Assembly (NCBI RefSeq): GCF_038070315.1 | Contig: NZ_JBBPCC010000016.1 | Coordinates: forward strand, 62,001-126,000 | Length of the DNA: 64,000 nucleotides | DNA from: Paenibacillus_G filicis | Lineage (GTDB): Bacteria; Bacillota; Bacilli; Paenibacillales; NBRC-103111 | Direction of reading: 5' to 3' | Shown: in pieces, positions 1 to 8,373 of the stretch | Layout: each line of letters opens with the position of its first letter | Position numbering within the stretch: position 1 is the first letter of the stretch | The notes under the pieces: generated by a model | What the model was told of the DNA's origin: nothing | What the model saw: the letters and a program-made list of their open reading frames with translations, nothing else | The model's database searches: none | Program-made: the position numbers and the translations under genes

Positions 1-1
1 G

Positions 2-721
2 CAGCACCAATACCGGCTGCTGCTCTGTCAGACGAATTACGAGGAAGCGAAGGAGCTTGAGGTGCTGGACATGCTCAAGATGAAGCAGCTGGACGGGCTG
101 ATCGTCTGCTCCAAGGCCTCCTCCTGGGACAAGATCCAGTCGTATGCGGCCTATGGACCCATCGTAGCCTGCGACGATGCCGGAGACCGGCCGATATCGT
201 CGGTGTATATCGACCACTACCGGTGCTTCGAGCTCGGCATGCGGTATCTAATCGGGAAGGGCCACCGGCGGATCGGCTACTGCCAGAGCCGGCCCGACAG
301 CAACAGCGGGCTGCAGCGGCGGCGTGCTTACGAAAACCTGCTGGGAGAACTGGGAGAACCGCTGAGGGAAGAGTGGATGCTTAGCGACTGCGTCCATATG
401 GAGGACGGTGCGGAGGTGATCGACCGGCTGCTGCAGTTGAGGGAGCGTCCGACGGCCCTGCTCGTGTCGGGAGATACCGTGGCAGGAGGGGTTCTGGCAG
501 AAGCGGAACGAAGGGGCATCCGAGTGCCCGAGGAGCTGGCCATTGTCGGTCTGGATAATCAGCCGATCGCCAGAGTGCTGGGTATCACCACGATCGACAA
601 TCAGGTGGGATCGATGGGACAGGTGGCCGTCCGGCTGCTGCACGACAGGATCAGCGGCCGGGCGGGACAGTTCGAGCGGCTGGAGCTGTCTTACCGCTTG
701 TTGGAGCGGCAAACCGTCTGA
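2..721 (+). CDS. LacI/GalR-family transcriptional regulator, C-terminal part (5' end outside window)
   Basis: The reading frame is open from base 2, so the N-terminal HTH and part of the effector domain lie upstream of the window. What remains is the C-terminal part of a periplasmic-binding-protein-like effector domain. It shows the pattern ...LKMKQLDGLIVCS, then RPISSVYIDHYRC and GMRYLIGKGHRRIGYC, then a late IVGLDNQPIARVLGITTIDN segment, the usual order in LacI/GalR repressors that bind a sugar or sugar phosphate. The GTG at 62 is internal because the family homology runs upstream of it. The cognate operon is probably outside the window, so the ligand is unknown. Confidence 0.85.
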   Translation, partial: QHQYRLLLCQTNYEEAKELEVLDMLKMKQLDGLIVCSKASSWDKIQSYAAYGPIVACDDAGDRPISSVYIDHYRCFELGMRYLIGKGHRRIGYCQSRPDSNSGLQRRRAYENLLGELGEPLREEWMLSDCVHMEDGAEVIDRLLQLRERPTALLVSGDTVAGGVLAEAERRGIRVPEELAIVGLDNQPIARVLGITTIDNQVGSMGQVAVRLLHDRISGRAGQFERLELSYRLLERQTV

Positions 722-775
722 GTCTGTCCCGGGCATCGGAAGCTAGCCCATGCCCCGGGTGAAGGCGCGGACAGG

Positions 776-1150
776 CTAGGAGACGGGGGACTTGCTCCCG
801 GTGCGGCGCAGAGCGCTCCAGGTCAGCATCGCGCAGCAGAAATCGACCAGGCTGAGGGCGATGAAGATCGGCTTCACCATACCGAGGATGTAGAACACGA
901 TCATGAATACCGGGATGGAAGCTCGCGTGTATACGGTCAGATAGAAAAAGCCGGTTATGTTCTGACGGGCGGTCTGGTAATAGTAGAACGCCAGAAACAG
1001 CATAAACATGCCGATCATGCGCAGCCAGATATAGCTCTCCGCCTGAAAGCCTAGCAGCTCGGCGAGCAGCCCCGGGCCCAGCAGCAGCGTGAGGCCCAGC
1101 ACCCCAATGTAGAAGCCGAAATAATAGATGGTTTTAGCGGGCAAGGACAC
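776..1150 (-). CDS. small four-helix integral membrane protein, unknown function
   Basis: About 124 residues, mostly hydrophobic, with roughly four predicted membrane segments: a YYFGFYIGVLGLTLLLGPG helix, a WLRMIGMFMLFLAFYYY helix, an IPVFMIVFYILGMV helix and a FIALSLVDFCCAMLTW helix. I chose the GTG at 1150 because a GGGGG Shine-Dalgarno sits about 7 bases upstream. A longer in-frame ATG at 1183 has no ribosome binding site. It is divergent from rluF with about 67 bp between the starts. I recognise no catalytic motif; it resembles small conserved membrane proteins of Bacilli. The function is unassigned. Confidence 0.7.
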   Translation of the reverse strand: MSLPAKTIYYFGFYIGVLGLTLLLGPGLLAELLGFQAESYIWLRMIGMFMLFLAFYYYQTARQNITGFFYLTVYTRASIPVFMIVFYILGMVKPIFIALSLVDFCCAMLTWSALRRTGSKSPVS

Positions 1151-1217
1151 GCGATAACCCCCTGAAACATGGTATGATAGCACTGGTTACAGACATGAAA
1201 GGAAAGCGAGAATAACG

Positions 1218-1922
1218 ATGAGAATCAATAAATACATTAGCGAGACCGGTCTTTGCTCCCGAAGGGAAGTCGACAAGCTGGTAGAAGCGGGACGGATCAC
1301 GATCAACGGTGTCAAGGCTGAGCTGGGCAGTCAGGTGGATGAAGGCGATGACGTCCGGGTAGACGGCCGGCCGATTCATGCCAAGACCAAAGCCGTATAT
1401 ATAGCTTTGAATAAGCCGGTCGGCATCACCAGCACGACAGAGCGTCATGTACGCGGGAACATTGTCGATTATGTCGGTCACGCCGAGCGGATCTTCCCGA
1501 TCGGCCGTTTGGATAAGGACTCTGAGGGTCTGATTCTGATGACCAATGACGGCGATATCGTCAATAAGGTGCTGCGTTCCGAGAACGAGCATGAGAAAGA
1601 ATACATCGTCACCGTGGACCGGCCGCTTACCGCCGGGTTCCTGCAGGGCATGTCGAGCGGCGTACGCATCCTGGGGACGATGACCAAGCCCTGCCGGATC
1701 AGCAGGGTGGACGAGCGGACCTTCCGCATCATCCTCACGCAGGGGCTCAACCGCCAAATCCGCCGGATGTGTAGCGCCTTCGGCTACGAAGTGCGGCGGC
1801 TTAAGCGCGTGAGGATTATGAATATCCACCTGGCCGGCCTGCCGGCCGGCAAGTGGCGCGAGCTGACCGAGACGGAGCTGTCCGAGCTGCTTCGTCTGAT
1901 CGGCCACGAGCCTACGCGTTAG
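1218..1922 (+). CDS. rluF: 23S rRNA pseudouridine(2604)-type synthase, RluB/RluE/RluF family
   Basis: A 234-residue pseudouridine synthase that isomerises a uridine in large-subunit rRNA, acting in the cytoplasm during ribosome assembly. An N-terminal S4 RNA-binding domain (MRINKYISETGLCSRREVDKLVEAGRITING) is followed by the catalytic domain with the signature GRLDKDSEGLILMTNDG, whose first Asp is the catalytic nucleophile. The C-terminal QGLNRQIRRMCSAFGYEV motif is typical of the RsuA/RluF branch. The ATG follows an AAAGGAAAG ribosome binding site. The gene ends 13 bp from the convergent response regulator gene. RluF is the best match by motif, but the exact target uridine is inferred from the family. 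Confidence 0.88.
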   Translation: MRINKYISETGLCSRREVDKLVEAGRITINGVKAELGSQVDEGDDVRVDGRPIHAKTKAVYIALNKPVGITSTTERHVRGNIVDYVGHAERIFPIGRLDKDSEGLILMTNDGDIVNKVLRSENEHEKEYIVTVDRPLTAGFLQGMSSGVRILGTMTKPCRISRVDERTFRIILTQGLNRQIRRMCSAFGYEVRRLKRVRIMNIHLAGLPAGKWRELTETELSELLRLIGHEPTR

Positions 1923-1935
1923 GCGGCAGGAAGCA

Positions 1936-2628
1936 TCAGCCGTTGAATTTGTAGCCAACTCCCCGAACCGTCAGAATATACCGGGGATCTGTCGGATTCG
2001 GCTCGACTTTTTTTCGAAGATTACTGATATGCACGAGCAGGGTCCGGGTGTCCCCATTGCTGTCCACACCCCAGGTGAGCTTGTACAGCTGCTCCAGAGA
2101 AAGCACCTTGCCCGGTGTCCGGGCGAGATGCAGGAGCAGGTCGAACTCCTTGGAGGACAGCGGGACGGGCTGCCCGTTCAGCTTGACCGTGCGGCTGAGC
2201 AAGTCTACCTCCAGGCCCGGGAACGAGAGGATCTGGGCCTCCTCTTTGTGCTGCTCCAGCAGCTGGCTGCGGCGCAGATGTGCCTTGACGCGGGCTACAA
2301 GCTGGCCCGGGCTGAAGGGCTTCGTCATATAATCGTCGCCCCCGATGCTGAAGCCGAGGATGATATCCATATCCTCACTCTTGCAGCTGAGGAATAGGAT
2401 CGGGGTCGTATAGTGCTTACGGATCTGGCGGCATACTTCGATACCGTCGAGCTCTGGCAGCAGGATGTCGAGAATGACCAGATCAGGTCTGTGCTCGCGT
2501 ACCATCTCGATAGCTTCCGCTCCACTGGAGGAGCATAATACGTTAAATCCCTCTTTTCTTAAATATAGAGTAATGAGTTCGACGATTTCGGTTTCGTCGT
2601 CCACGATCAGTATCTTTTCTCCAGACAT
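1936..2628 (-). CDS. OmpR/PhoB-family response regulator
   Basis: A 230-residue response regulator. The receiver domain carries the acidic pair in ILIVDDETE near residues 10-11, the phospho-acceptor Asp at about residue 54 in LVILDILLPELDG, and the conserved Lys in DDYMTKPF. A winged-helix DNA-binding domain follows (LSSKEFDLLLHLARTPGKVLSLEQLY ... RTLLVHISNLRKKVEPNP..PRYILTVRGVGYKF). The ATG at 2628 is preceded by GGAGGAGAA, which decides the start. It is divergent from the adjacent histidine kinase gene with only about 30 bp between the start codons. They are probably a cognate pair even though divergently transcribed. The target genes are unknown. Confidence 0.92.
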   Translation of the reverse strand: MSGEKILIVDDETEIVELITLYLRKEGFNVLCSSSGAEAIEMVREHRPDLVILDILLPELDGIEVCRQIRKHYTTPILFLSCKSEDMDIILGFSIGGDDYMTKPFSPGQLVARVKAHLRRSQLLEQHKEEAQILSFPGLEVDLLSRTVKLNGQPVPLSSKEFDLLLHLARTPGKVLSLEQLYKLTWGVDSNGDTRTLLVHISNLRKKVEPNPTDPRYILTVRGVGYKFNG

Positions 2629-2657
2629 CAAGTTCTCCTCCAACTGGCCTTGCAAGG

Positions 2658-4802
2658 ATGAATGGTCCGTTCCTGAAACATTTCTCGAGAAAGAAAGTGG
2701 TATCCATTTCCAGAAACTATTCCTATTATAAATGGTTTTGGGTCGTGATGGCTATAGTTTTGTTCATTCTGCTCTTTGTAGGTCCATTAAAGTATTTTTC
2801 TACGCCTTCGGACCTACGGTTGACGGCTAAGGCAGGGGAGCTGGACTTGCAGGGATATGATTGGGAGCAGCGTCCCAGCATACGGCTGAACGGCGAGTGG
2901 GAGCTGTACTGGCGGCGCCTGCTCACACCGGAGCAGTTGCCCGTTCCGGCGCAGCTGTCGGGACCGCCGAACCTGGTGAAGCTGCCGGCTCACTGGAATA
3001 ATCACAGCCTGCCTTCTGAGGAGAAGAGCGGAAAAGGCTTCGCCACGTACCGGCTGAACGTCGCGCTGGACCCCTCAACCCGGATGTTCGCTTTGCAGAT
3101 TCCCTATATCCGAACCGCCTATAAGGTGTGGATCAATGGAGTGCTGATGGCCGAGGTGGGCAAGGTCGGCAGTGACCTGGCTTCCTCCTCGCCCGAGTAT
3201 GCGCCGCGGGTGGTGCTATTCACGCCCTCGGAAGGCCGCGCGGAAATTGTGATGCAGATTTCGAACTTTCACCACTGGAACGGCGGGCCCGGAAATACCC
3301 CATATCTTGGCTGGGCCAGCAAGGTGGATGCCGAGCTCAAGACGAGCCTGGGTCTGGATATGATCGCCGTCGGAGGATTGCTGGCTATCGGCGTTCATTA
3401 TATTGCCCAGTTCGTGCTGAGGCGCAAAGAGATGGAATCGTTCTGCTTCGGAATATTTTGCCTGCTGCTGGGCACCAGGGCTTTATTCGTCAGTGAAGAA
3501 ATCGTGACTCACGGAGAGATAGGCCTCTCCTGGGCGGATTCCTTGCGGATCGAGAACATCTGCCTGTTTCTCAGCGCTCCGGCCATCGGCATGTTCGTGT
3601 ATCTGCTGTATCCCAAGGAGGTCTCCAGGCTGCTGGCGCATCTGATTATCGGACTTGGTGTGGGCAGCACACTGCTTGCTGTCATGCTTCCGCCGCCTTG
3701 GATGACCTATGTCGTCACCTTCTTCCAGGGAGCTGCTTTCATCCTGGGGGCGTGCTTGCTGGCCTCCCTCGTCGTGGCTTGGCACCGCAGCCGGGAAGGG
3801 GCGATGTTTGTCATTATGGGCGCTGCTGCATGTCTGGGAGCGATGCTGGGAGATAAGCTGCTCGGCAATGAATATATTTACGTTGATCAGCTGTCTGCGA
3901 TGGGACTGCTGCTGGGTACGCTGTGCGCATCGTTCATCCTGAGCGCCCGTTCCGCCAAGGCGATCACGTCTGTGGAGCTGCTGTCCAGGCAGATGCGGGA
4001 GCTCAATGCGGGCCTGGAGCAAAAAATCCGCGACCGCACCGCCGAGCTGGAACGCATCAACCGGAGCTTGGAGCTGGTCAACGAGGACCTGGCTCGGATG
4101 GAAACCTCGCGCCGCCATCTGCTGAGCAATATCTCGCATGATTTGGGTACGCCGATGACGCTGATCCAGGGTTATGTGGAAGCGCTGATGGACGGGGTGG
4201 TCATGCCGGAACAGCAGCAGAAATACTTGAAGCTGATCCACAACCGGATTCTCGGGCTCAGCCGGCTGATCAAGGACTTGTTTCAGCTCTCTAAGCTGGA
4301 GGCGAGACAGATGGAGTTCGATATTCAGACGGTCAGTACGGATGAGCTTATCCGGTTTTTCGATGAACGGTACGAGTTGGAGCTTGCGGGTGCCGGACTT
4401 GGCTTCGAGACCTCCGCTGCCGTGCTGCATCCCGGCGACGGAAAGCCTCCGATGGTGCGGATCGATATCAACCGGATTGATCAGGTGCTGACGAATATCA
4501 TCTACAATGCGGTCAAGCATACGCCCCAAGGAGGCATGATCCTGCTCCAGTTCACCGTAGACGAGCATTCGCTGGTCGTACAGGTTCAGGATAACGGGAG
4601 CGGCATCGCGCCCGAAGATTTACCGTATATCTTCGACCGGTTCTACAAGAAGGACAAGTCCCGCAATACTTCCGGCGGCGGAAGCGGTCTCGGGCTTGCG
4701 ATTGCCAAGGAAATCATCGATTTTCATGGCGGCCGGATCTGGGCGCACAGCCGGCTCGGTCAAGGTGCCAGCCTCGCTTTTATGCTGCCCTTGGTGAAAT
4801 AG
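2658..4802 (+). CDS. sensor histidine kinase with 7TMR-DISM-like input module
   Basis: A 714-residue membrane kinase. Residues about 25-45 form a first membrane helix. An extracellular jelly-roll region follows that resembles the sugar-binding fold of 7TMR-DISM proteins (IRLNGEWELYWRRLL, then YIRTAYKVWINGVLMAEVGKVG). A multi-helix membrane block spans about residues 235-430. A coiled-coil linker leads to the kinase core, with phospho-acceptor His about 494 in LLSNISHDLGTPMTLIQGY, an N box NIIYNAVKHTP, and glycine boxes DNGSGIAPEDL and GGGSGLGLAIAKEI. The stimulus is unknown; the fold suggests a small extracellular ligand. The start is uncertain because no good ribosome binding site precedes 2658, and a 12-bp palindrome lies inside the assumed N-terminal codons. 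It is probably the partner of the divergent OmpR-type regulator. Confidence 0.9.
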   Translation: MNGPFLKHFSRKKVVSISRNYSYYKWFWVVMAIVLFILLFVGPLKYFSTPSDLRLTAKAGELDLQGYDWEQRPSIRLNGEWELYWRRLLTPEQLPVPAQLSGPPNLVKLPAHWNNHSLPSEEKSGKGFATYRLNVALDPSTRMFALQIPYIRTAYKVWINGVLMAEVGKVGSDLASSSPEYAPRVVLFTPSEGRAEIVMQISNFHHWNGGPGNTPYLGWASKVDAELKTSLGLDMIAVGGLLAIGVHYIAQFVLRRKEMESFCFGIFCLLLGTRALFVSEEIVTHGEIGLSWADSLRIENICLFLSAPAIGMFVYLLYPKEVSRLLAHLIIGLGVGSTLLAVMLPPPWMTYVVTFFQGAAFILGACLLASLVVAWHRSREGAMFVIMGAAACLGAMLGDKLLGNEYIYVDQLSAMGLLLGTLCASFILSARSAKAITSVELLSRQMRELNAGLEQKIRDRTAELERINRSLELVNEDLARMETSRRHLLSNISHDLGTPMTLIQGYVEALMDGVVMPEQQQKYLKLIHNRILGLSRLIKDLFQLSKLEARQMEFDIQTVSTDELIRFFDERYELELAGAGLGFETSAAVLHPGDGKPPMVRIDINRIDQVLTNIIYNAVKHTPQGGMILLQFTVDEHSLVVQVQDNGSGIAPEDLPYIFDRFYKKDKSRNTSGGGSGLGLAIAKEIIDFHGGRIWAHSRLGQGASLAFMLPLVK
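2681..2692. promoter_or_regulatory. 12-bp perfect palindrome near the divergent kinase/regulator starts
   Basis: The sequence TTTCTCGAGAAA is its own reverse complement. It lies 53 bp upstream of the response regulator start and just inside the kinase reading frame as annotated. A regulator dimer could bind it, but chance is possible at this length. Confidence 0.25.
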
Positions 4803-4898
4803 GACAGCCTGAGCGAGATGGGCGGCCTCTGCCCAGCGCGAAGCTCTGGCTGACCTGCACGGCGCAGCAGCTCAGATGATCTCACCTAAGCCCCTTGC

Positions 4899-5783
4899 TT
4901 AGGATGGCCCTCCCCCGCGCAGTAAGGACAGCCGGTAATCCGTCGGCGATGTCTGATAGTGCCGCTTGAACTGCTTGGAGAAGTGCAGCGGGTCCTGGAA
5001 GCCGACGGACGAGGCGACCTGCTCGACGGTCAGCTCCGGGCGCTCGCGCAGCAGATGGCGCGCTTTGTCCAAGCGGAGGCGAAGCAGGAACGTCACAGGG
5101 CTGACGCCTGTATGCGACTTGAAGAGTGTGGACAAGTACGCCCGGTTATAGCCTAGAGCTTCGGCCATCAGCTCGATGGTGATCGGCTCGGCATATTGTG
5201 CGGATAAATAATGCAGGGCCTGCTGCACGACGCGTGCTCCTCCGCTCTCCGCGGCGGGCTGGCCCGGCTCGACCGGCTGCAGCGCCCGGGCGAACTCGGC
5301 CATGGCGAGATGCAGGCAGCCTGCCGCTTGCAGCGATGCGCCTGCCGCTCTCGTCTGAAAGGCCTCCTGCACCTGCCTGAATAGGGCCGGAATACGCCGG
5401 TTGCGCGGCGTGCGCACGACGAGCTGGCGAGAGCCCAGTCCGGTCTGGCTGAGCAGCCCCGGTGCCGATTCCCCTCTGAAGGCGATCCAGCGGTAGTGCC
5501 AAGGGATCTCAGTATCTGCCGTATACTGAACCAGGGTGTCCGGTTCGATCAGGAACGTATCTCCGGCTCCCAGCTCGTACTCTCGGTCTGCACAGGTGTA
5601 GGTGCCCCGTCCGGACAGCACATGGTGCAGCAAGTAGTAATCAACGACCTTGGGTCCAGGCTTGTGGCCGGGCTTGGTCTGGCTGTTGCCAGCGAACAAG
5701 ACGACCAGTCCATGCTCGTCTCCGGGCGCAGATGGGTTGGAGACGACATAATAGCTGTCCTTGCGATTATCGGGGGATGACAG
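4899..5783 (-). CDS. AraC-family regulator of the gal operon, probable CTG start
   Basis: An AraC/XylS regulator divergent from galKET. The N-terminal cupin-like ligand-binding part includes VVDYYLLHHVLSGRGTY, GDTFLIEPDTLVQY and WHYRWIAFRG. The C-terminal region has two HTH motifs: ITIELMAEALGYNRAYLSTLFKSHTG and LTVEQVASSVGFQDPLHFSKQFKRHYQTSPTDYR. Family-like sequence (SYYVVSNPSAPG...LVVLFAGNSQTKP) extends upstream of the only standard in-frame start, a TTG at 5699, up to a stop at 5874-5876. Within that stretch there is no ATG, GTG or TTG, but a CTG at 5783 lies 9 bases after a perfect AAGGAG. I therefore annotate a CTG start. The context predicts galactose-responsive activation of galK. The alternative is a shorter protein from 5699. 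Confidence 0.8.
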   Translation of the reverse strand: MSSPDNRKDSYYVVSNPSAPGDEHGLVVLFAGNSQTKPGHKPGPKVVDYYLLHHVLSGRGTYTCADREYELGAGDTFLIEPDTLVQYTADTEIPWHYRWIAFRGESAPGLLSQTGLGSRQLVVRTPRNRRIPALFRQVQEAFQTRAAGASLQAAGCLHLAMAEFARALQPVEPGQPAAESGGARVVQQALHYLSAQYAEPITIELMAEALGYNRAYLSTLFKSHTGVSPVTFLLRLRLDKARHLLRERPELTVEQVASSVGFQDPLHFSKQFKRHYQTSPTDYRLSLLRGGGPS

Positions 5784-5921
5784 GTCAGTCAGCTCCTTAG
5801 GGTGCTCAGAGGGACAGGCAGGCTCAATGGCCGCGTCCGGTCCAGCTTGTCCGATTAGGGAAGGCTCTGCCCTTCAAGCGGGATTCCCATTAACCCAAGT
5901 ATAGTGCTCTAGCTAACATTT

Positions 5922-5976
5922 TTCCATATAGAACTGACATCATTCCATAGTTTTCGGAGCATCCGGAGGCTATACT
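5922..5976 (+). promoter_or_regulatory. gal operon promoter with two AraC-type half-sites
   Basis: The heptamer TTCCATA occurs at 5922-5928 and again at 5943-5949, in the same orientation and 21 bp apart, about two helical turns. This is the geometry of AraC/XylS direct-repeat operators. A -10-like TATACT lies at 5971-5976, and no good -35 hexamer sits 17 bp upstream (TAGTTT). The proximal repeat touches the -35 position, as expected for an activator-dependent promoter of galK. Confidence 0.55.
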
Positions 5977-6058
5977 GGAATCAAGAAACAAGCAAGCGGG
6001 GTAGACGGATGGGCAGGCGGAATCCCTACCTAATCTTACAGTTGAGGTGAAGCCCACA

Positions 6059-7234
6059 ATGGCGGATATTCAAGCTTTGCAGGAACGGTTTATTTCTTTA
6101 TACGGAGCGGACAGCGGGCACCCGGTTCATGTGTTTCACGCACCGGGGCGCGTCAACCTGATTGGCGAGCATACAGATTACAACGGCGGTTATGTGTTCC
6201 CCGCGGCCTTGACCTTCGGCACGACGCTGCTAGCGCGGAGGCGCGATGACCGGCAGGTAGGACTGGCATCCACGAATTTCGATCTTCACCAACATATTTC
6301 CATTTCAGACCTGGCCAATGATCCGGCGCATGACTGGATGAATTATCCCAAGGGGGTCATTCGCGAGCTTCAGCTGGCTGGCGTGGACGTCGGCGGCTAC
6401 GATCTGCTGTACAGCGGAGCGATTCCGAACGGAGCGGGTCTATCCTCCTCGGCTTCCATTGAAGTGGTGACGGCCTTCGCGCTGCTGACACTGGAAGGAC
6501 AGCCGATCGATAAGGTTAAGATCGCGTTGCTCGCTCAGAAGGCGGAGAATGAGTTCATCGGTGTCAAATGCGGCATTATGGACCAGTTCGCCGTCGCTAA
6601 TGGCAAGAAGGATCATGCTGTGCTGCTGATGTGCGATACGCTGGAGTACCGGCATGTGCCGTTCCAAAGCGGCGCCTACAAGCTGGTCATCGGCAATACG
6701 AATAAGAAGCGCGGGCTGGTGGACTCTGCTTACAACGAGCGCAGAGCGCAGTGCGAGCAGGCGGTAGCCGAGTTACGTGTGCAATACCCGGAGCTAACCT
6801 TGCTCGGACAGCTTACGCTAGCTCAGTATAACGAGGCGGAGCATCTGATCGGGGACGAGGTCGTCCGCAAGCGCGCCCGCCACGTGGTGGAGGAGATCGA
6901 TCGCGTCCTGCAGTCGATCGAGGTATTGGAGCGCGGCGACCTGGAGGCTTTCGGCCAACTGATGAATGGCTCGCATGCTTCGCTGCGAGATCTGTATGAG
7001 GTCACGGGCTTCGAGCTGGACTCGATGGTCGAGGCGGCTTGGAAGGTGCCGGGTGTGCTGGGAGCGCGGATGACAGGCGCCGGCTTCGGCGGATGTACGG
7101 TTTCTTTGGTCCATGAGGATAGCGTGGAGCGTTTTATCGAGGAAGTAGGCAAGAGCTACCAGGCACAAACCGGGCTGGAAGCGAGCTTCTATGTGTGTGA
7201 GATTGGCAACGGTGTAGAGCAGTTGGATAGATAA
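6059..7234 (+). CDS. galK: galactokinase
   Basis: A 391-residue GHMP kinase that phosphorylates galactose at C1 with ATP, the first committed step of the Leloir pathway in the cytoplasm. The galactokinase signature PGRVNLIGEHTDYNGG lies at about residues 29-44, the ATP-binding loop NGAGLSSSASIE follows, the catalytic Asp is in CGIMDQFAV, and motif 3 is GARMTGAGFGGCTV. The length is normal for the family. The ATG at 6059 follows GAGGTGA with 8 bases spacing; the GTG at 6047 lies inside that ribosome binding site. It is the first gene of galKET, 48 bp before galE. Confidence 0.97.
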   Translation: MADIQALQERFISLYGADSGHPVHVFHAPGRVNLIGEHTDYNGGYVFPAALTFGTTLLARRRDDRQVGLASTNFDLHQHISISDLANDPAHDWMNYPKGVIRELQLAGVDVGGYDLLYSGAIPNGAGLSSSASIEVVTAFALLTLEGQPIDKVKIALLAQKAENEFIGVKCGIMDQFAVANGKKDHAVLLMCDTLEYRHVPFQSGAYKLVIGNTNKKRGLVDSAYNERRAQCEQAVAELRVQYPELTLLGQLTLAQYNEAEHLIGDEVVRKRARHVVEEIDRVLQSIEVLERGDLEAFGQLMNGSHASLRDLYEVTGFELDSMVEAAWKVPGVLGARMTGAGFGGCTVSLVHEDSVERFIEEVGKSYQAQTGLEASFYVCEIGNGVEQLDR

Positions 7235-7282
7235 GATCCGGTTAGACGGACCTTGTACCCATAAACGAAAGGAGAGAGGAAC

Positions 7283-8269
7283 ATGGCGGTATTGGTAACG
7301 GGAGGCGCGGGCTACATCGGCTCGCATACGGTAGCGGAGCTGCTGGAGCGCGGCGAGGAGGTTGTGATCGTCGACAGCCTGCAGCAGGGGCACCGGGAAG
7401 CCGTGCTGGGCGGCAAGCTGTACGTGGGGGATTTGCGCGACAAGGCTTTTCTGGGGAAGGTATTTGAGGAGAACGACATCGACGCGGTCATTCACTTCGC
7501 GGCGAGCTCGTTGGTCGGGGAGAGTATGAAGGACCCGGGTAAATATTATCATAACAACGTGTATGGTACCTTGTGCCTGCTGGAAGTGATGAATGAGCAT
7601 CAGGTCAAGCGTATCGTCTTCTCCTCTACGGCGGCTACTTACGGCGAGCCGGAGCAGGTGCCGATTCTGGAGACGGACCGGACGCTGCCGACCAATGCTT
7701 ACGGCGAAACGAAGCTGGCGATGGAGAACATGATGAAATGGTTCGACACCGCACATGGCATTCAATATATCTCGCTTCGTTACTTCAATGCGGCCGGCGC
7801 ACATGAAGGTGGCCGGATCGGCGAGGATCATGATCCGGAAACGCATCTGATTCCGATTATTCTGCAGGTGGCGCTCGGCAAGCGCGCGCATATCTCGGTA
7901 TTCGGGGATGACTATGCGACACCGGACGGTACGTGCATCCGCGATTATATTCACGTGACGGATCTGGCGGATGCTCATATCCGGGCCGTGGGCAAGCTGC
8001 GCGAAGGCGGCGCGAGCCGCGTCTACAATCTGGGCAACGGCAAGGGCTTCTCCGTGAACGAGGTCATCGAGATCGCACGGCGTGTAACCGGACATCCAAT
8101 CCCGGCCGTGATCGAGCCGCGCCGCGCTGGGGATCCGGCGTCCCTCGTGGCTTCCTCGGAACGGGCGCGTACGGAGCTGGGCTGGGCCCCTCAGCGGGAC
8201 TCTCTGGAGCGTATCATTGCTTCCGCTTGGGCGTGGCATCAAGCTCGTCCCGACGGCTATAACGACTAA
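7283..8269 (+). CDS. galE: UDP-glucose 4-epimerase
   Basis: A 328-residue extended short-chain dehydrogenase that interconverts UDP-galactose and UDP-glucose using bound NAD. The Rossmann motif TGGAGYIGSH is at the N-terminus, a VIHFAASSLVGES segment follows, the catalytic Ser/Thr region is VFSSTAATYGEP, and the catalytic YGETK motif has Tyr140 and Lys144. The FGDDYATPDGTCIRDYIHVTDLADAH segment is characteristic of GalE. An AAAGGAGAGAGG ribosome binding site precedes the ATG. It sits between galK and galT and recycles UDP-galactose made by GalT. Confidence 0.97.
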   Translation: MAVLVTGGAGYIGSHTVAELLERGEEVVIVDSLQQGHREAVLGGKLYVGDLRDKAFLGKVFEENDIDAVIHFAASSLVGESMKDPGKYYHNNVYGTLCLLEVMNEHQVKRIVFSSTAATYGEPEQVPILETDRTLPTNAYGETKLAMENMMKWFDTAHGIQYISLRYFNAAGAHEGGRIGEDHDPETHLIPIILQVALGKRAHISVFGDDYATPDGTCIRDYIHVTDLADAHIRAVGKLREGGASRVYNLGNGKGFSVNEVIEIARRVTGHPIPAVIEPRRAGDPASLVASSERARTELGWAPQRDSLERIIASAWAWHQARPDGYND

Positions 8270-8373
8270 GCCTGCATCAGGCATATCAGATAAGGAGTAC
8301 CCGTCAGCCCGGAGAGCTCTTCAATCGGCTCTCTATCCGGCCCGGCGGGGGTCCGGGATCAGGAGTGGATCAG

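Noticed and set aside
723..775. Possible terminator between the LacI-type gene and the small membrane protein gene
   Set aside because: CTGTCC/GGACAG and CCCGGGCAT/ATGCCCCGGG can pair, but there is no T-run on either strand and the pairing has bulges, so I did not annotate it.
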